From positions 8,197 through 72,196 of the forward strand of contig SDOA01000003.1 in the NCBI GenBank assembly GCA_004524595.1: a DNA stretch of 64,000 nucleotides, written 5' to 3'. Of the stretch, positions 44,394 to 53,326 are shown in pieces. Numbering within the stretch: the first letter of the stretch is position 1; each line of letters begins with the position of its first letter. Both the position numbers and the translations under genes were made by a program. This stretch comes from Candidatus Thorarchaeota archaeon (lineage in GTDB: Archaea > Asgardarchaeota > Thorarchaeia > Thorarchaeales > Thorarchaeaceae). A model generated the notes under the pieces. That model was not told where the DNA came from. It made no database searches and saw only the letters and a program-made list of their open reading frames with translations.

Positions 44394-46526
44394 TTAGATC
44401 CAATCACCAGTTTCAAGTTTCCGTGGAAGATACTCATCTGTAAGATATTCAAATGAGTGACTGGCGAATGCTTGTATCTCTGCTTTCTCTTTTAATCGGA
44501 GCATCAACTGGAGGTCTTCTACCCATGGCTTGTTACGTTGTACAAAAGGTTCTTTGAGCATATCCCTCACTCTCTTGACGTCAGTGGGTTGCATAGGAAT
44601 TCGTACGGCTTTCGGTATCTTATACTCGTCAAGATCCCTACTAAGAACACCTAGAAGTTTTAATTCAGGTGTTGCAATGAAAGGAGACTCATAGCTTAAC
44701 CTTTTACTCCCTCTCAGAAACACTGAGTAGATGTAGTGTCCATATGGATCTGAGTCGACCAGAGCAAAAGCAGGAATCTCGAGCTCTTTGACTAGCATCT
44801 TGAGGAAAGCTCTAGTAGCAATATCTCCAGAACCTTTTCCTGTAATAACAATGCAAGGTTGACGGTTCCAATACTTTGCTTCTGAAAGTCTCATGACAGC
44901 CGCGTCTTTCTCAGATAATAGGATGAATTCTGCATCACTCTCTACAATCTCTAATTGGTCAAGGAAGGGTGTTACCGCCCATCCACCTGTACCCATCTTT
45001 GTCAGGTCGATTAGATCACCACCATCACGAATTGTGACTCTTCCCATTGCAGATCCTCGGGCAGAAGCAACAATGTGAACACTATCACGCGTTGTCTGAA
45101 TCATGGATGCAACGTCTTCAATGATCTTGTCACTATATTTCTGTTCTCTAAAGAGGTTAACATCGCTATAGTAGACCTCACGTTTAGTGGCATGCAGATT
45201 AGCATTGAGAAGATTAAAGATGATTTCCATTACTCGTGCGGTTCTAGTAGCATCAACAACAGAAGCAAGCGAGTGATATGGTCGTGAAATGGTTCGCATT
45301 CCCAATAAGAGTAAGTCACGAATTTCATCCCAAACAATATTGTCACCACCTCTACTAGGAATTTCAAATGCAGGTCGACCAGTCATCATTGTCTCATTTA
45401 GTATCTCTATTGCAGTTTCGACAATACGCTCGGTGGTTTCATCAGAAGTAAGATTAACAACCTCAACTGTTTCAGCCTGAGTGTCTTCTTCGGTCTTTGG
45501 TGCTCTTGCACGTTCTTCAGCATCAATCCAGTTTTGTTTCATCTCTTTTGTAAGTTCTGTTATCGCTTTAGGAACAGGCATTCCAGAAGACTTCTTAGTA
45601 GGTTTAGGTTTTTTCTTAGGCGGAATTGTTGGTTTCTTGACTGGTTTTCTAGGAACAACCTCTGAAACATCCTTCTTTTTCGAAGGTTTTTTAGCTGTAG
45701 TCTTTTTCTTAGCTTCTTTAGATTTCGTCACTGGAGCTTCTTTCTCCTTTTCTTCAGTAGTATCCTCTTTCCCTGCAACGACAACGGGTGAGGGTTCACC
45801 AGTGATTATGGCAAACTCTTGCTTTCGTTGCATTTCAAGTGCAGCATTCACTAGTTTAGTAGCATTTGCGACACTAAGTCCATCTACCTTTGCTGCGACA
45901 GCATCAGGTCGTGATCGTGAGAGTCTAGCAGCTGACGTATAACCTGCTCTCTCAAGAGATAATGCCAGTTTACTTCCGACGCCGGGAATGTCAGTGAGCT
46001 TGACTTGAGGGGGACTTATTTCAGATGTAGTGTCATCGGATGTATATTCTATTGCTGGTTCACTCTTCACTTCCTTTTTACGAATCAGGTCTTTAGCTGC
46101 AGATGTGAGATTAGCAGCCCCCATTCTGCTTAGACCCTCTATCTTCTTAGAGAGTGAATCAGGTCTTGCCCTTGATAATTTTTCAATATCCTCATAACCT
46201 GCAGCAACTAACTTCTCAGCTAATTTTTGACCTACACCTGGAAGTTTCGTAAAAGCGACCACAATGGCAGGATCAGGTTCTTTAACCTGTTTTTTAGGCG
46301 ATTTCTTTTTCTTGCGTTTGGACATCTTTGTTGGCTTTGTAGGCTTATCTGAAGCTTTCTTTGTTGAGGGTTTTGATTTCTTTACAACCTCTTTCGTTTT
46401 CTTTCTAGCAGATGATTTAGCCTTTGGCTTGGATTCAGATTCTATTTCTGTATCTACTAATTCTCCTAGAGTTTCTTGGACAGTTTTAGAATCCTTAGCT
46501 GCTTTCTTTTTCTTACTCAAATTCAC
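44394..46526 (-). CDS. top6A: DNA topoisomerase VI subunit A with N-terminal helix-hairpin-helix extension
   Basis: The last 370 residues are a full Top6A/Spo11 core: catalytic Tyr in TKREVYYSDVNLF (Y452 or Y453), then the Toprim domain with LSEKDAA (E539) and LVDSDPYG (D591, D593). The first 330 residues are extra. After a Lys-rich start come two alike helix-hairpin-helix units, LPGVGQKLAEKLVAAGYEDI (about 95-115) and IPGVGSKLALSLERAGYTSA (about 180-200), and then a Lys-rich linker (about 260-330). HhH units bind DNA. Family length is about 370 aa, so 710 aa is unusual. The start overlaps the top6B stop by four bases. Confidence 0.92.
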   Translation of the reverse strand: MNLSKKKKAAKDSKTVQETLGELVDTEIESESKPKAKSSARKKTKEVVKKSKPSTKKASDKPTKPTKMSKRKKKKSPKKQVKEPDPAIVVAFTKLPGVGQKLAEKLVAAGYEDIEKLSRARPDSLSKKIEGLSRMGAANLTSAAKDLIRKKEVKSEPAIEYTSDDTTSEISPPQVKLTDIPGVGSKLALSLERAGYTSAARLSRSRPDAVAAKVDGLSVANATKLVNAALEMQRKQEFAIITGEPSPVVVAGKEDTTEEKEKEAPVTKSKEAKKKTTAKKPSKKKDVSEVVPRKPVKKPTIPPKKKPKPTKKSSGMPVPKAITELTKEMKQNWIDAEERARAPKTEEDTQAETVEVVNLTSDETTERIVETAIEILNETMMTGRPAFEIPSRGGDNIVWDEIRDLLLLGMRTISRPYHSLASVVDATRTARVMEIIFNLLNANLHATKREVYYSDVNLFREQKYSDKIIEDVASMIQTTRDSVHIVASARGSAMGRVTIRDGGDLIDLTKMGTGGWAVTPFLDQLEIVESDAEFILLSEKDAAVMRLSEAKYWNRQPCIVITGKGSGDIATRAFLKMLVKELEIPAFALVDSDPYGHYIYSVFLRGSKRLSYESPFIATPELKLLGVLSRDLDEYKIPKAVRIPMQPTDVKRVRDMLKEPFVQRNKPWVEDLQLMLRLKEKAEIQAFASHSFEYLTDEYLPRKLETGDWI

Positions 46527-48556
46527 TCACTCCCAATATCATTAAAATCCATATCATCAGCACTCGAGTCAGCGATAAGGTCTGAGTCTTCAATATCGCC
46601 TTCAGTTTCCTCTTCATCTGCGAGGGTTTCGAATCCCTGAATTGAGTCACGAATTCTAGAGGCAATAGTTTCCGCATCAAATTGAGGTTTTTTCTTTTCG
46701 TGATTAGCGATATTAACAAGACTCTCAGCAAATTGGTCTGCATACATGGCAAGAATACCAGCTCGTTTCGCCTTTCTACGATCAGTTTCTCTTCGAGTGA
46801 TAAAGCGTCTGAATTTGCGTCCCGCATCTTCCAAAGCTAATTTAATCTCCCTGAGAAGGACTTCATCTTCTGCGAGAGCTTGTTTTGATTGTCCCTTAAA
46901 CATGACATGCACATAAGCACCACAGACATGGATGAACACCATTATTGGACCACGAGGAATCCCATTATCAAATGTCTGAACCTTGTAATTTCTCCAGTTC
47001 ACCAAGGTTGCTGCTTTCCAAGTTGCACAGTCACTGTTATCTCTCAGTTTTGGCACTCTATTCACAAATCTCCAAAGCACCATTGGAGCAGAGGTTGCAG
47101 GTTTTATTTCACCACCATATGCAATACATACTTCAATAGCAAATGAGAGACCTTTACCTGATGTGGGTTTTCTTGTTACAGCAGCGGCAAAGTCTGGTTT
47201 GTAAGCAAGTTTGATTGTTTGCTCAAACACCTCTTCTCCGACAGTGACTACAGTGTCAGTAGGAGGAGCAATATAATCCTCATTTGAGAAAGATCTGTAG
47301 AGAAGCTCCACTTCTGTTTTTGAGAGCGAATCTGTAGGTGTTTGCATAGACAATGGTTCGAGATGACGTTTTCGAAGCTCCTTACTTGCCTCAGTGACAA
47401 TAGTCTTTGCTTTGTTCGAGCTCAGCCTACAAAATGCCTTCGTTAGAAAACCTTTGAGATCTGGTTCAGGCGTTTCTCGTAGAAGATCCTGAAACTCGCC
47501 TATCCGTATACTTGCTGGATGAGGTTGTGCATATTTTGGCTCATCCGGAAAAACAGCTACTCGACGTGGAAAGATATGTACAGTACCATAAGGATCAATG
47601 AAAATAATCGTTACATGTGAGTTTAGAAGTGATGCCATCTCAGCATAAATATCAGAATAGCCTCTACGATATTGGATATTCAAATAGTATAGTTTAATGA
47701 AAGTGCCATGATTGAATGGTAAAGCAAGTTGAATTGGTCCACCGACATAATCCTTTGTATTTGCAGTAGTTGTATAGAAAATACTTGCAGTAGCTTCTTC
47801 AGATGTAAATCTTTGCGTCACAGTGAAGATTGGTTTGCCTGTTGTATTTTGCGCATCACTGAACGCTGAAGGAGCACCGAATCCTTGACTTCCTCGTGTC
47901 TGACGAAGCTTTTCTGATTTACTCGAGGCTAAATAAATACCAAATTTATTGAGATCTGCAGGTACCATCCCAACACCTGTGTCAAAACAGGTGAATTCAT
48001 AGACTTTGAAACCTTCTTCATCATCAATTGGGACTAAATCAGGCATTTGAACTTCCGTTAATTGCATTACAACTAAAGGCTCTCGTTTATTTATCAGAGT
48101 CCTCAGTGGCGTAACGAATTTTCTAAATTCGGTGATTCGTTCCTCAAGGGTTTCTTTTCTTCGTGGGGGAAGTTCAACCTGTTTCCCAGCTCGCACATCT
48201 CTCTCTAGTTGTTTGCTTAAGGCAATGGTATCGATTTGACCTTCAGATAGCTTCGCACGAATTTCTTCAATAACCTCAGGCTCTAATTGTTCTGACAATC
48301 GCGGACGCTTCTTTGTCTTCCACCACCAAGATTCAAGAGCATCGATTGCATTGTCTAGAAACTCTATTGAGTATTGAGTATGTTTGTTGAGTCCAGTTTC
48401 AAAACCAACTAATTGAGTTCTTTTACGCATAAATTTAGCAATGGTCCCCTGCTTGATGTCTCCTGCACTTGACGCAGGATTCCCACCAGGGTTTGATTTG
48501 GGTTCAGCACCCATATTATGGGATTTGTTGGATTTTGTTGATTTCTCAGGACTCAA
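46523..48556 (-). CDS. top6B: DNA topoisomerase VI subunit B
   Basis: The ATPase subunit of topoisomerase VI, a GHKL enzyme. The N-box is EFLDNAIDALE (about 65-75), the G1 box DTGVGM (D192) and the G2 box RGSQGFGAPSAF (about 221-232). The Ser5 domain and transducer follow. Between the N-box and the G1 box lie about 120 residues where usual Top6B has about 35, an extra insert of roughly 85 rich in charged helix (PEVIEEIRAKLSEG, PPRRKETLEERITEFRKF). The usual GQQGIG is GSQGFG here. TTG start with GGAGTG upstream. A TATA-like GTTAAAATAAG lies near 48630. Makes double-strand passage with top6A. Confidence 0.9.
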   Translation of the reverse strand: MSPEKSTKSNKSHNMGAEPKSNPGGNPASSAGDIKQGTIAKFMRKRTQLVGFETGLNKHTQYSIEFLDNAIDALESWWWKTKKRPRLSEQLEPEVIEEIRAKLSEGQIDTIALSKQLERDVRAGKQVELPPRRKETLEERITEFRKFVTPLRTLINKREPLVVMQLTEVQMPDLVPIDDEEGFKVYEFTCFDTGVGMVPADLNKFGIYLASSKSEKLRQTRGSQGFGAPSAFSDAQNTTGKPIFTVTQRFTSEEATASIFYTTTANTKDYVGGPIQLALPFNHGTFIKLYYLNIQYRRGYSDIYAEMASLLNSHVTIIFIDPYGTVHIFPRRVAVFPDEPKYAQPHPASIRIGEFQDLLRETPEPDLKGFLTKAFCRLSSNKAKTIVTEASKELRKRHLEPLSMQTPTDSLSKTEVELLYRSFSNEDYIAPPTDTVVTVGEEVFEQTIKLAYKPDFAAAVTRKPTSGKGLSFAIEVCIAYGGEIKPATSAPMVLWRFVNRVPKLRDNSDCATWKAATLVNWRNYKVQTFDNGIPRGPIMVFIHVCGAYVHVMFKGQSKQALAEDEVLLREIKLALEDAGRKFRRFITRRETDRRKAKRAGILAMYADQFAESLVNIANHEKKKPQFDAETIASRIRDSIQGFETLADEEETEGDIEDSDLIADSSADDMDFNDIGSE

Positions 48557-48828
48557 TTCGTTTCACTCCATTAATGGACCGGCATTTTGATTGTCAATAT
48601 TCAAGAGGTGATTCGCTAAGGTATCGTTCCTTATTTTAACGTGTTTTGCGCGTTTGCCAGCATAGTCGAGTGCTTTTCATCCCATATTATCTTTTTCCGT
48701 GGCTAATCCGTCAAAATGCCTGATTTCATATACAATTCCGCTCTATAAGCCTATTTTTACTCTATATGTTATTGTCCACTTCGTTGTGACGTATTTCAGA
48801 ACATAAAATTCCAAGAAAATGATAATAG

Positions 48829-48846
48829 TTGGAACACGTGTTCCAA
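48829..48846. promoter_or_regulatory. Perfect 18-bp palindrome upstream of cofE
   Basis: TTGGAACACGTGTTCCAA is a complete palindrome lying 14 bases ahead of the cofE TATA-like box. Such a site would suit a dimeric repressor or activator overlapping the BRE region. No second copy was noticed in the window. Confidence 0.5.
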
Positions 48847-48860
48847 AAATAATGGATAGG

Positions 48861-48869
48861 TTTATGAAA
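48861..48869 (+). promoter_or_regulatory. TATA-like box of cofE
   Basis: TTTATGAAA is 23-31 bases ahead of ATG 48892, the normal distance from an archaeal TATA box to the transcription start. It therefore predicts an almost leaderless mRNA starting at that ATG. Confidence 0.45.
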
Positions 48870-48891
48870 AATGGTAAGAAACCAGCATATA

Positions 48892-49647
48892 ATGACAGAT
48901 CGGACCATAACAGCAATTGCAGTAGAGGGAATTCCTATTATACATCCAGGTGATGATCTCTCTCGAACAATCCTGGATGCAGTGAAAGAATCAGAACAAG
49001 AAATCCTCGAAAAAGACATCATTATTATTTCTTCTAAAGTAGTATCTATAGCAGAGAATAGAATTGTCCATAGTAAAGACATAGAAGTATCAAGACAAGC
49101 AAGAAAACTTGCAGAGAAAAATGACTTTGATCCATTTCAAGTTGAACTTGCATTGAAAGAGAGTAAGAGTATCATTCGAGATGATAGAGTCCTGATCACA
49201 GAAACTCACTCAGGAATAGTATGTAACTTTGCAGGAGTGGATAAATCAAATGCTCCAGAGGGAATGTATATTCTTTTACCAAAAGATGCCGATTATTCAG
49301 CAGAACTTGTACGAAAATCCTTGAGTCAAGAAATCGGGAAATCGGTTGCGATAATCATCTCTGATACTCAGGGGAGGCCTTGGCGTAAGGGATCAGTAAA
49401 TCTAGCAATTGGGTGTGCAGGAATTGCTCCTTTCAAGTACAACAAAGGAAAATATGACATTTATGGCAGAACACTTGAACATTCAACAGTATGTCAAGTT
49501 GATGAGTTAGTATCATTGGCTGAGCCCCTTATGGGGCAAGCAAACCAAGGTATTCCAGTCGTGATAATAAGAGGTTATATTTACTCAGAGGATAATGAAA
49601 AAGCTAGAGATATTATCAGACCTGAGAACGAAGATATGTTTCGATAA
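48892..49647 (+). CDS. cofE: Coenzyme F420-0:L-glutamate ligase
   Basis: CofE adds glutamate to F420-0 using GTP, the last steps of coenzyme F420 synthesis. The family start AVEGIPIIHPGDDL and the following EQEILEKDIIIISSKVVS are clear, with ETHSGIVCNFAGVDKSN, VAIIISDTQGRPWRKG (metal site region) and GYAGIAPFK-like GCAGIAPFKYN. Length about 251 aa is normal. ATG 48892 is chosen over 48871 because the TATA-like box would leave the latter inside the promoter. The gene stands alone; its presence implies F420 is made by this organism. Confidence 0.9.
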   Translation: MTDRTITAIAVEGIPIIHPGDDLSRTILDAVKESEQEILEKDIIIISSKVVSIAENRIVHSKDIEVSRQARKLAEKNDFDPFQVELALKESKSIIRDDRVLITETHSGIVCNFAGVDKSNAPEGMYILLPKDADYSAELVRKSLSQEIGKSVAIIISDTQGRPWRKGSVNLAIGCAGIAPFKYNKGKYDIYGRTLEHSTVCQVDELVSLAEPLMGQANQGIPVVIIRGYIYSEDNEKARDIIRPENEDMFR

Positions 49648-49660
49648 AAAAGAAAGAAGG

Positions 49661-49684
49661 TAGGTCCCTCATTAGAGGAACCTA
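49661..49684 (+). terminator. Hairpin after cofE
   Basis: TAGGT pairs with ACCTA and CCTC with GAGG around loop ATTA, with one mismatch. It lies 14 bases after the cofE stop. The following bases are A/T-rich but without a long T run; a two-sided role with the convergent gene is possible. Confidence 0.45.
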
Positions 49685-49701
49685 ATCAAAATATAATGAC
49701 A

Positions 49702-50598
49702 TTAACCAACTTTGTGGCCGCATCCATTGCAGAACTTTGCACCTTCAGGATAGGGTTGACCACAGTTTGAGCAGTATCCACCAGCACTGCCTCCACCACC
49801 TTCACCCATTCCAGAATAATCAATATGTACAGAGTCAGGCTGACCGTCACCATCAGCATCTTCAGAATATGTGATCCTCATGGAACCAGACCCGCCGCCA
49901 CCTGTCGATTTAACATCGATATGTCCAGATCCTCTGCCACCTCGTGAAGCAGTGACTTGACCACTACCACCACCAGTACCTCCACCAGTACCGCCTAGTG
50001 GTGCACCACATTTAGGACATGAAACTGAATTACCAGCACCAGTCCCACAGTAAGGGCATTTTCCTTGGTCATGTGCAGTATTGACATTAGCGACCACTGA
50101 GGGAATTACATTCTTTTGTTTGAAATCAAATTGCATATTCCCACCAGCTTTCAATTCTACAATGAGTCTACTCCCACTCTGAGTGGCTTGAGCAATTGCT
50201 ACAAGGGGTAGGGCAATACTTTCAGTATTACCATTTGCATCTTTATTGAGGTATGAATCTCTTGTCCAAGAAGACACTGCAGTACCTACAGCTGCATAAC
50301 CAATTCCACGACCTACACTACGTAGGGCATGTCCTCCAATTCCACCCATCTGTCTTCCAGCACCCTCTAGAAGCGCAGCTCCAGCAATAGCACCAGCAAG
50401 AGCACCAAATTTCTTAAGACCACTCTGTTTCTTTGGCGCTTTATACCAGACAAGGCGTACATCAGTCAGTTCGAGAGACCCATCCTCTCCATCAAATTTT
50501 ACATCTTTCTCACGGACCATCTTCTTTTCATAGTCCAAGGTCTGAAGACCTGAACCACCATATGCTACCGTAAGAAATCCTGGTCGATCACTCATCAC
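49702..50598 (-). CDS. PH-like, glycine-rich zinc-ribbon protein
   Basis: A 298-aa protein with an unusual mix. Residues 1-160 read like a GRAM/PH-type beta domain interrupted by a Gly/Ala-rich hydrophobic hairpin (GALAGAIAGAALLEGAG; VGRGIGYAAVGTAVSS). Then come two zinc-ribbon halves (KCPYCGTG, SCPKCG), a Gly-rich linker, a DADGDGQPDS segment that resembles a calcium-binding loop, and a last zinc ribbon (YCSNCGQPYPEGAKFCNGCGHKVG). The calcium loop is more common in secreted proteins, but no signal peptide is seen. Function unknown; perhaps membrane-binding. Confidence 0.55.
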   Translation of the reverse strand: MMSDRPGFLTVAYGGSGLQTLDYEKKMVREKDVKFDGEDGSLELTDVRLVWYKAPKKQSGLKKFGALAGAIAGAALLEGAGRQMGGIGGHALRSVGRGIGYAAVGTAVSSWTRDSYLNKDANGNTESIALPLVAIAQATQSGSRLIVELKAGGNMQFDFKQKNVIPSVVANVNTAHDQGKCPYCGTGAGNSVSCPKCGAPLGGTGGGTGGGSGQVTASRGGRGSGHIDVKSTGGGGSGSMRITYSEDADGDGQPDSVHIDYSGMGEGGGGSAGGYCSNCGQPYPEGAKFCNGCGHKVG

Positions 50599-50674
50599 TA
50601 ATCACCTTGGCTACGTTGACTTGAGCATCTATTAACTTTGTCGTAACAAAAAGGAGTAATGAAACCAAAAAAGA

Positions 50675-50695
50675 AGAGCTGCAGTCAGCAGCTCT
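50675..50695 (-). terminator. Intrinsic-type terminator after the MFS gene
   Basis: AGAGCTGC pairs with GCAGCTCT around a 5-base loop. On the minus strand it is followed by TCTTCTTTTTT, a proper T-rich tail, eight bases after the MFS stop. Confidence 0.7.
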
Positions 50696-50702
50696 AGATT
50701 TT

Positions 50703-52247
50703 TCAATCTTTGAGGATAACATCATCTCTGATTTCTTTAGTAATTACATGAGCTGTATTCTTTGAAAGAATTTCTTCTTCAAAAAGTAGATCAGACTCTG
50801 TTTCAGCCCCAACCCCAGTGCCAATGCCAGACCAAGTTACTTCATCCAGCTCAGGTACCTCTTGTCTAAAACCATGGACAATGAGAAGAACACCAGCCAA
50901 AGATACGATACCACAACTTGCCAGGGTCAATGGAAAGCCAATAATGGTGATGAGCCATCCAAAGGCGGCAATCTGAGGAATTGCAAAGAGTATAGCTAAT
51001 GTGGGAGCTAGTGAATACATGCTGTTACGTATCTTATTTGGAATCACATCCAGAAGGACACGCTGTGTAAGAATCTCAGCGAAACCACCAAAGAAGGAAG
51101 TCAAAACAAAGGTTGAGAATATTAATGCAATCGGTAAGAGATTCTCAAGTGGCAATGTTAGTAATTCAATCCCCGTGAAAGGCCAATAAATTGTGAAGAT
51201 ATTAACTGAGCTGGCGTCTGCCGGTGGAAAGAGAAACATGATCGTGGCAAAAACCCAAAAGAATACAAAACCACAGGTCTGAATCAATCGGAATCTCGGT
51301 ATCCATTTTTTAGGTTCAAATCGTCTAGACCACACCCCTGAACGTTCCTGAGCAAATATACCAGGAGTAAATAATAGGGTTCTGAAACCTGCTACTGCTA
51401 CATCAGTAATAAGGTACATGTAGTACATTGGAAACAGAATCAAATTGCCCCAGACCATTATTGAACTGGTTGCAAGCATTCCACCAATGACGATGTATCT
51501 GACGAAGGGATACCTGAACAGGAAACTTACACCACCCTTCAATATTGAAACATATTGACCCATATCTGGACGCTCGTCCCTCTGTGCTTCAACCTCAGGA
51601 AAGTCACGTACTAGCACAAAGGACACGATAGCTAACATAATTGCGAGAACTCCCTGAAATTGGAAGACCCAAGCTCTAGAAATAACCACAGCTAAAATAC
51701 TTCCAGGAATTAGAGAAGCAGTAGCAATAATTTGCATCATCATTCCAATGCGTCCCCAAAATACCCCGTATTGTTTCCGATCAGTGTCACCAGGCATGGC
51801 AACTCTGTAGTTATTATCAAACCACGCGGCAAAGGCACCACTCTGTTGTGACTGCGCGAGACCTGAAAGGAAGTATATCAATACCAAATAGAGGAAAGGT
51901 GTTGAGGTCGTGACTGTTGAGAGCATAAAGAATGAAATGGCATAGCATATTGCGGCTGAAGAAACTACCCATCTCTGACCAATCCAATCACCTACTGCTC
52001 CAGTCGGATAATCAAGCAAGATCTGAACAACCATTTGCACAACAACAAGAGCACCCACAAGACCCATCCCTAGGAGGTATTTCCCAGGACCGCCGCCTAA
52101 GGCCTCAGCAACAAAAATCACATAGAAGGTTGAAGAGAGAACAAATGTGAAGTTAGCAAGAGGACCAAGCACAGCCATTATTTTTGCCAAACGCAAGACT
52201 TTTTCGTTAGCATCTGGCAGACCGAGAAAAGACTTCATTCGACTCAT
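50703..52247 (-). CDS. MFS transporter
   Basis: A major facilitator superfamily carrier, about 514 aa with 12 hydrophobic segments. The N-half has LLDYPTGAVGDWIGQRWV, the loop 2-3 motif, and FLSGLAQSQQSGAFAAWFDNNY; the C-half has LFTPGIFAQERSGVWSRRF and SLAPTLAILFAIPQIAAFGW. The last 60 residues are a soluble, acidic tail (EVPELDEVTWSG, then SDLLFEEEI). The substrate is unknown. The frame opens up to 52286, but the TATA-like AAATATGAAAATAG near 52290-52305 fits the ATG at 52247 better. A good terminator follows. Confidence 0.8.
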   Translation of the reverse strand: MSRMKSFLGLPDANEKVLRLAKIMAVLGPLANFTFVLSSTFYVIFVAEALGGGPGKYLLGMGLVGALVVVQMVVQILLDYPTGAVGDWIGQRWVVSSAAICYAISFFMLSTVTTSTPFLYLVLIYFLSGLAQSQQSGAFAAWFDNNYRVAMPGDTDRKQYGVFWGRIGMMMQIIATASLIPGSILAVVISRAWVFQFQGVLAIMLAIVSFVLVRDFPEVEAQRDERPDMGQYVSILKGGVSFLFRYPFVRYIVIGGMLATSSIMVWGNLILFPMYYMYLITDVAVAGFRTLLFTPGIFAQERSGVWSRRFEPKKWIPRFRLIQTCGFVFFWVFATIMFLFPPADASSVNIFTIYWPFTGIELLTLPLENLLPIALIFSTFVLTSFFGGFAEILTQRVLLDVIPNKIRNSMYSLAPTLAILFAIPQIAAFGWLITIIGFPLTLASCGIVSLAGVLLIVHGFRQEVPELDEVTWSGIGTGVGAETESDLLFEEEILSKNTAHVITKEIRDDVILKD

Positions 52248-52440
52248 GATCTTATAGAACCCCTTTAATTGAAAAATGAGGAACATGAGTTTCTATTTTC
52301 ATATTTGAAATCTTATTGAAGTAAGATTCGGAGGATTTCCAATTATTGATTGATATGTCATTCATGTTATACAGCGCTCCATTTAGTTGCAGCGGCCCTG
52401 AGATCACACACCCAGAGCCGCTGAGGAGATAGGAGTGTAC

Positions 52441-52578
52441 TTGTCCGATGTAAGCATAAGTGAACTAATATGGCTCATTTGGAATTGGTCTGGCTACTGT
52501 GGCACATTGCTCCGATTGACTGGACACACACCAATCGAATCTCTTCTGTCAAGCAAGGCGTATCAGATGATATCGTGA
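52441..52578 (+). CDS. Doubtful small ORF, 45 aa
   Basis: TTG at 52441 with AGGAG five bases upstream opens a 45-codon frame rich in Trp and Leu (SISELIWLIWNWSGYCG). Nothing recognisable. It lies inside a hairpin-rich stretch, so it may be either a small hydrophobic protein, a leftover of an older gene, or chance in a structured RNA. Confidence 0.2.
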   Translation: MSDVSISELIWLIWNWSGYCGTLLRLTGHTPIESLLSSKAYQMIS

Positions 52579-52606
52579 GTGTCATCGCCTTTCACCCTAG
52601 CTATGT

Positions 52607-52623
52607 GGTTTGTAGTACAAACC
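52607..52623 (+). terminator. Terminator-like hairpin in the remnant region
   Basis: GGTTTGT pairs with ACAAACC around AGT, followed by ATTTTTAG. Upstream stems (AGCGGC/GCCGCT at 52391-52422; CGATTG/CAATCG at 52513-52537; AAGGCG/CGCCTT at 52555-52591) suggest that a plus-strand transcript ends here. Confidence 0.4.
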
Positions 52624-52948
52624 ATTTTTAGTATTTGGTTTCTTATAACTTTTTTGATACTCGTAATATTTTGATTTGTGTACTATTGTTAGTTTTAGGT
52701 TTCTGAGATGGACTATTTTATGGAGATGACCGCCCAATGAAGAGATTGGATTCAGTCGTATCAAGAAGATCTACCTCTGAAAGTAAACATAAGAAATTGC
52801 ATACGTGGATATCATACGAGGAATTCTCTTCGATTTCTTTGCATCCATTTCTTCTACCTCCTATATACGAATGCATAGACAATAGCATCAGTATGTTGAA
52901 TGCAGCGAGAACATTCATATTTGGGATTTCGATTCTGTAGATTATTTA

Positions 52949-53326
52949 TTAGAGCCATAATGTTTCACACTCTACTATGGGGTGGTCACAACTAATACTT
53001 CTACTGAGACGAAGTGCTCAGTCTTATGACCACTCAGTGACCACAACATTGTGTTGAAGGAATCTGAGTATAACCAGCAATTGCTAGGACCAGAGTAATT
53101 CATAGTGTTTACCTCGCTACAGTCTTGTATGCGTAGGTTATCGCCTCTGTTGAGAGAGGATTATACTTCTGCTTGATTTGAATTCGGAAGCTAGTTACAA
53201 AAGCCAATTCTGATTACCTCCGGTACAAGTATGCGTATGCTACAGCCTCTGTGGAGAGGGGATTTCTCTTGTGCTTCTGCGCCAGTTCAGTTCGGTTGTT
53301 CGTTGTTAGAGCCATAATAATTCACA
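52949..53326. repeat. Degenerate direct repeats (two families)
   Basis: A 21-base unit starting TTAGAGCCATAAT is found at 52949-52969 and 53306-53326 with 19 of 21 identical bases. Between them a 36-base unit starting GTATGCGTA, each with a CCTCT...AGAGG stem, occurs at 53127-53162 and 53229-53264 with 30 of 36 bases the same, and the similarity extends loosely to about 100 bases each. This reads as an old tandem duplication. Confidence 0.5.
52982..53044. repeat. Nested inverted repeat
   Basis: GTGGTCAC (52982-52989) pairs with GTGACCAC (53037-53044), and inside it ACTGAG (53003-53008) pairs with CTCAGT (53017-53022). Could be a stem-loop or part of a mobile-element remnant. Confidence 0.45.

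Noticed and set aside
45481..45942. Long antisense frame within top6A
   Set aside because: Shadow of the Lys-rich linker; low complexity, no start signals, and a well supported gene on the other strand.
46620..46640. GTTTCGAATCCC, resembling a tRNA T-loop
   Set aside because: It is within the top6B coding frame and no other tRNA arms are present.
52737..52940. 67-aa frame in the remnant region
   Set aside because: Poor ribosome spacing, no recognisable content, and an equal-length antisense frame over the same bases.
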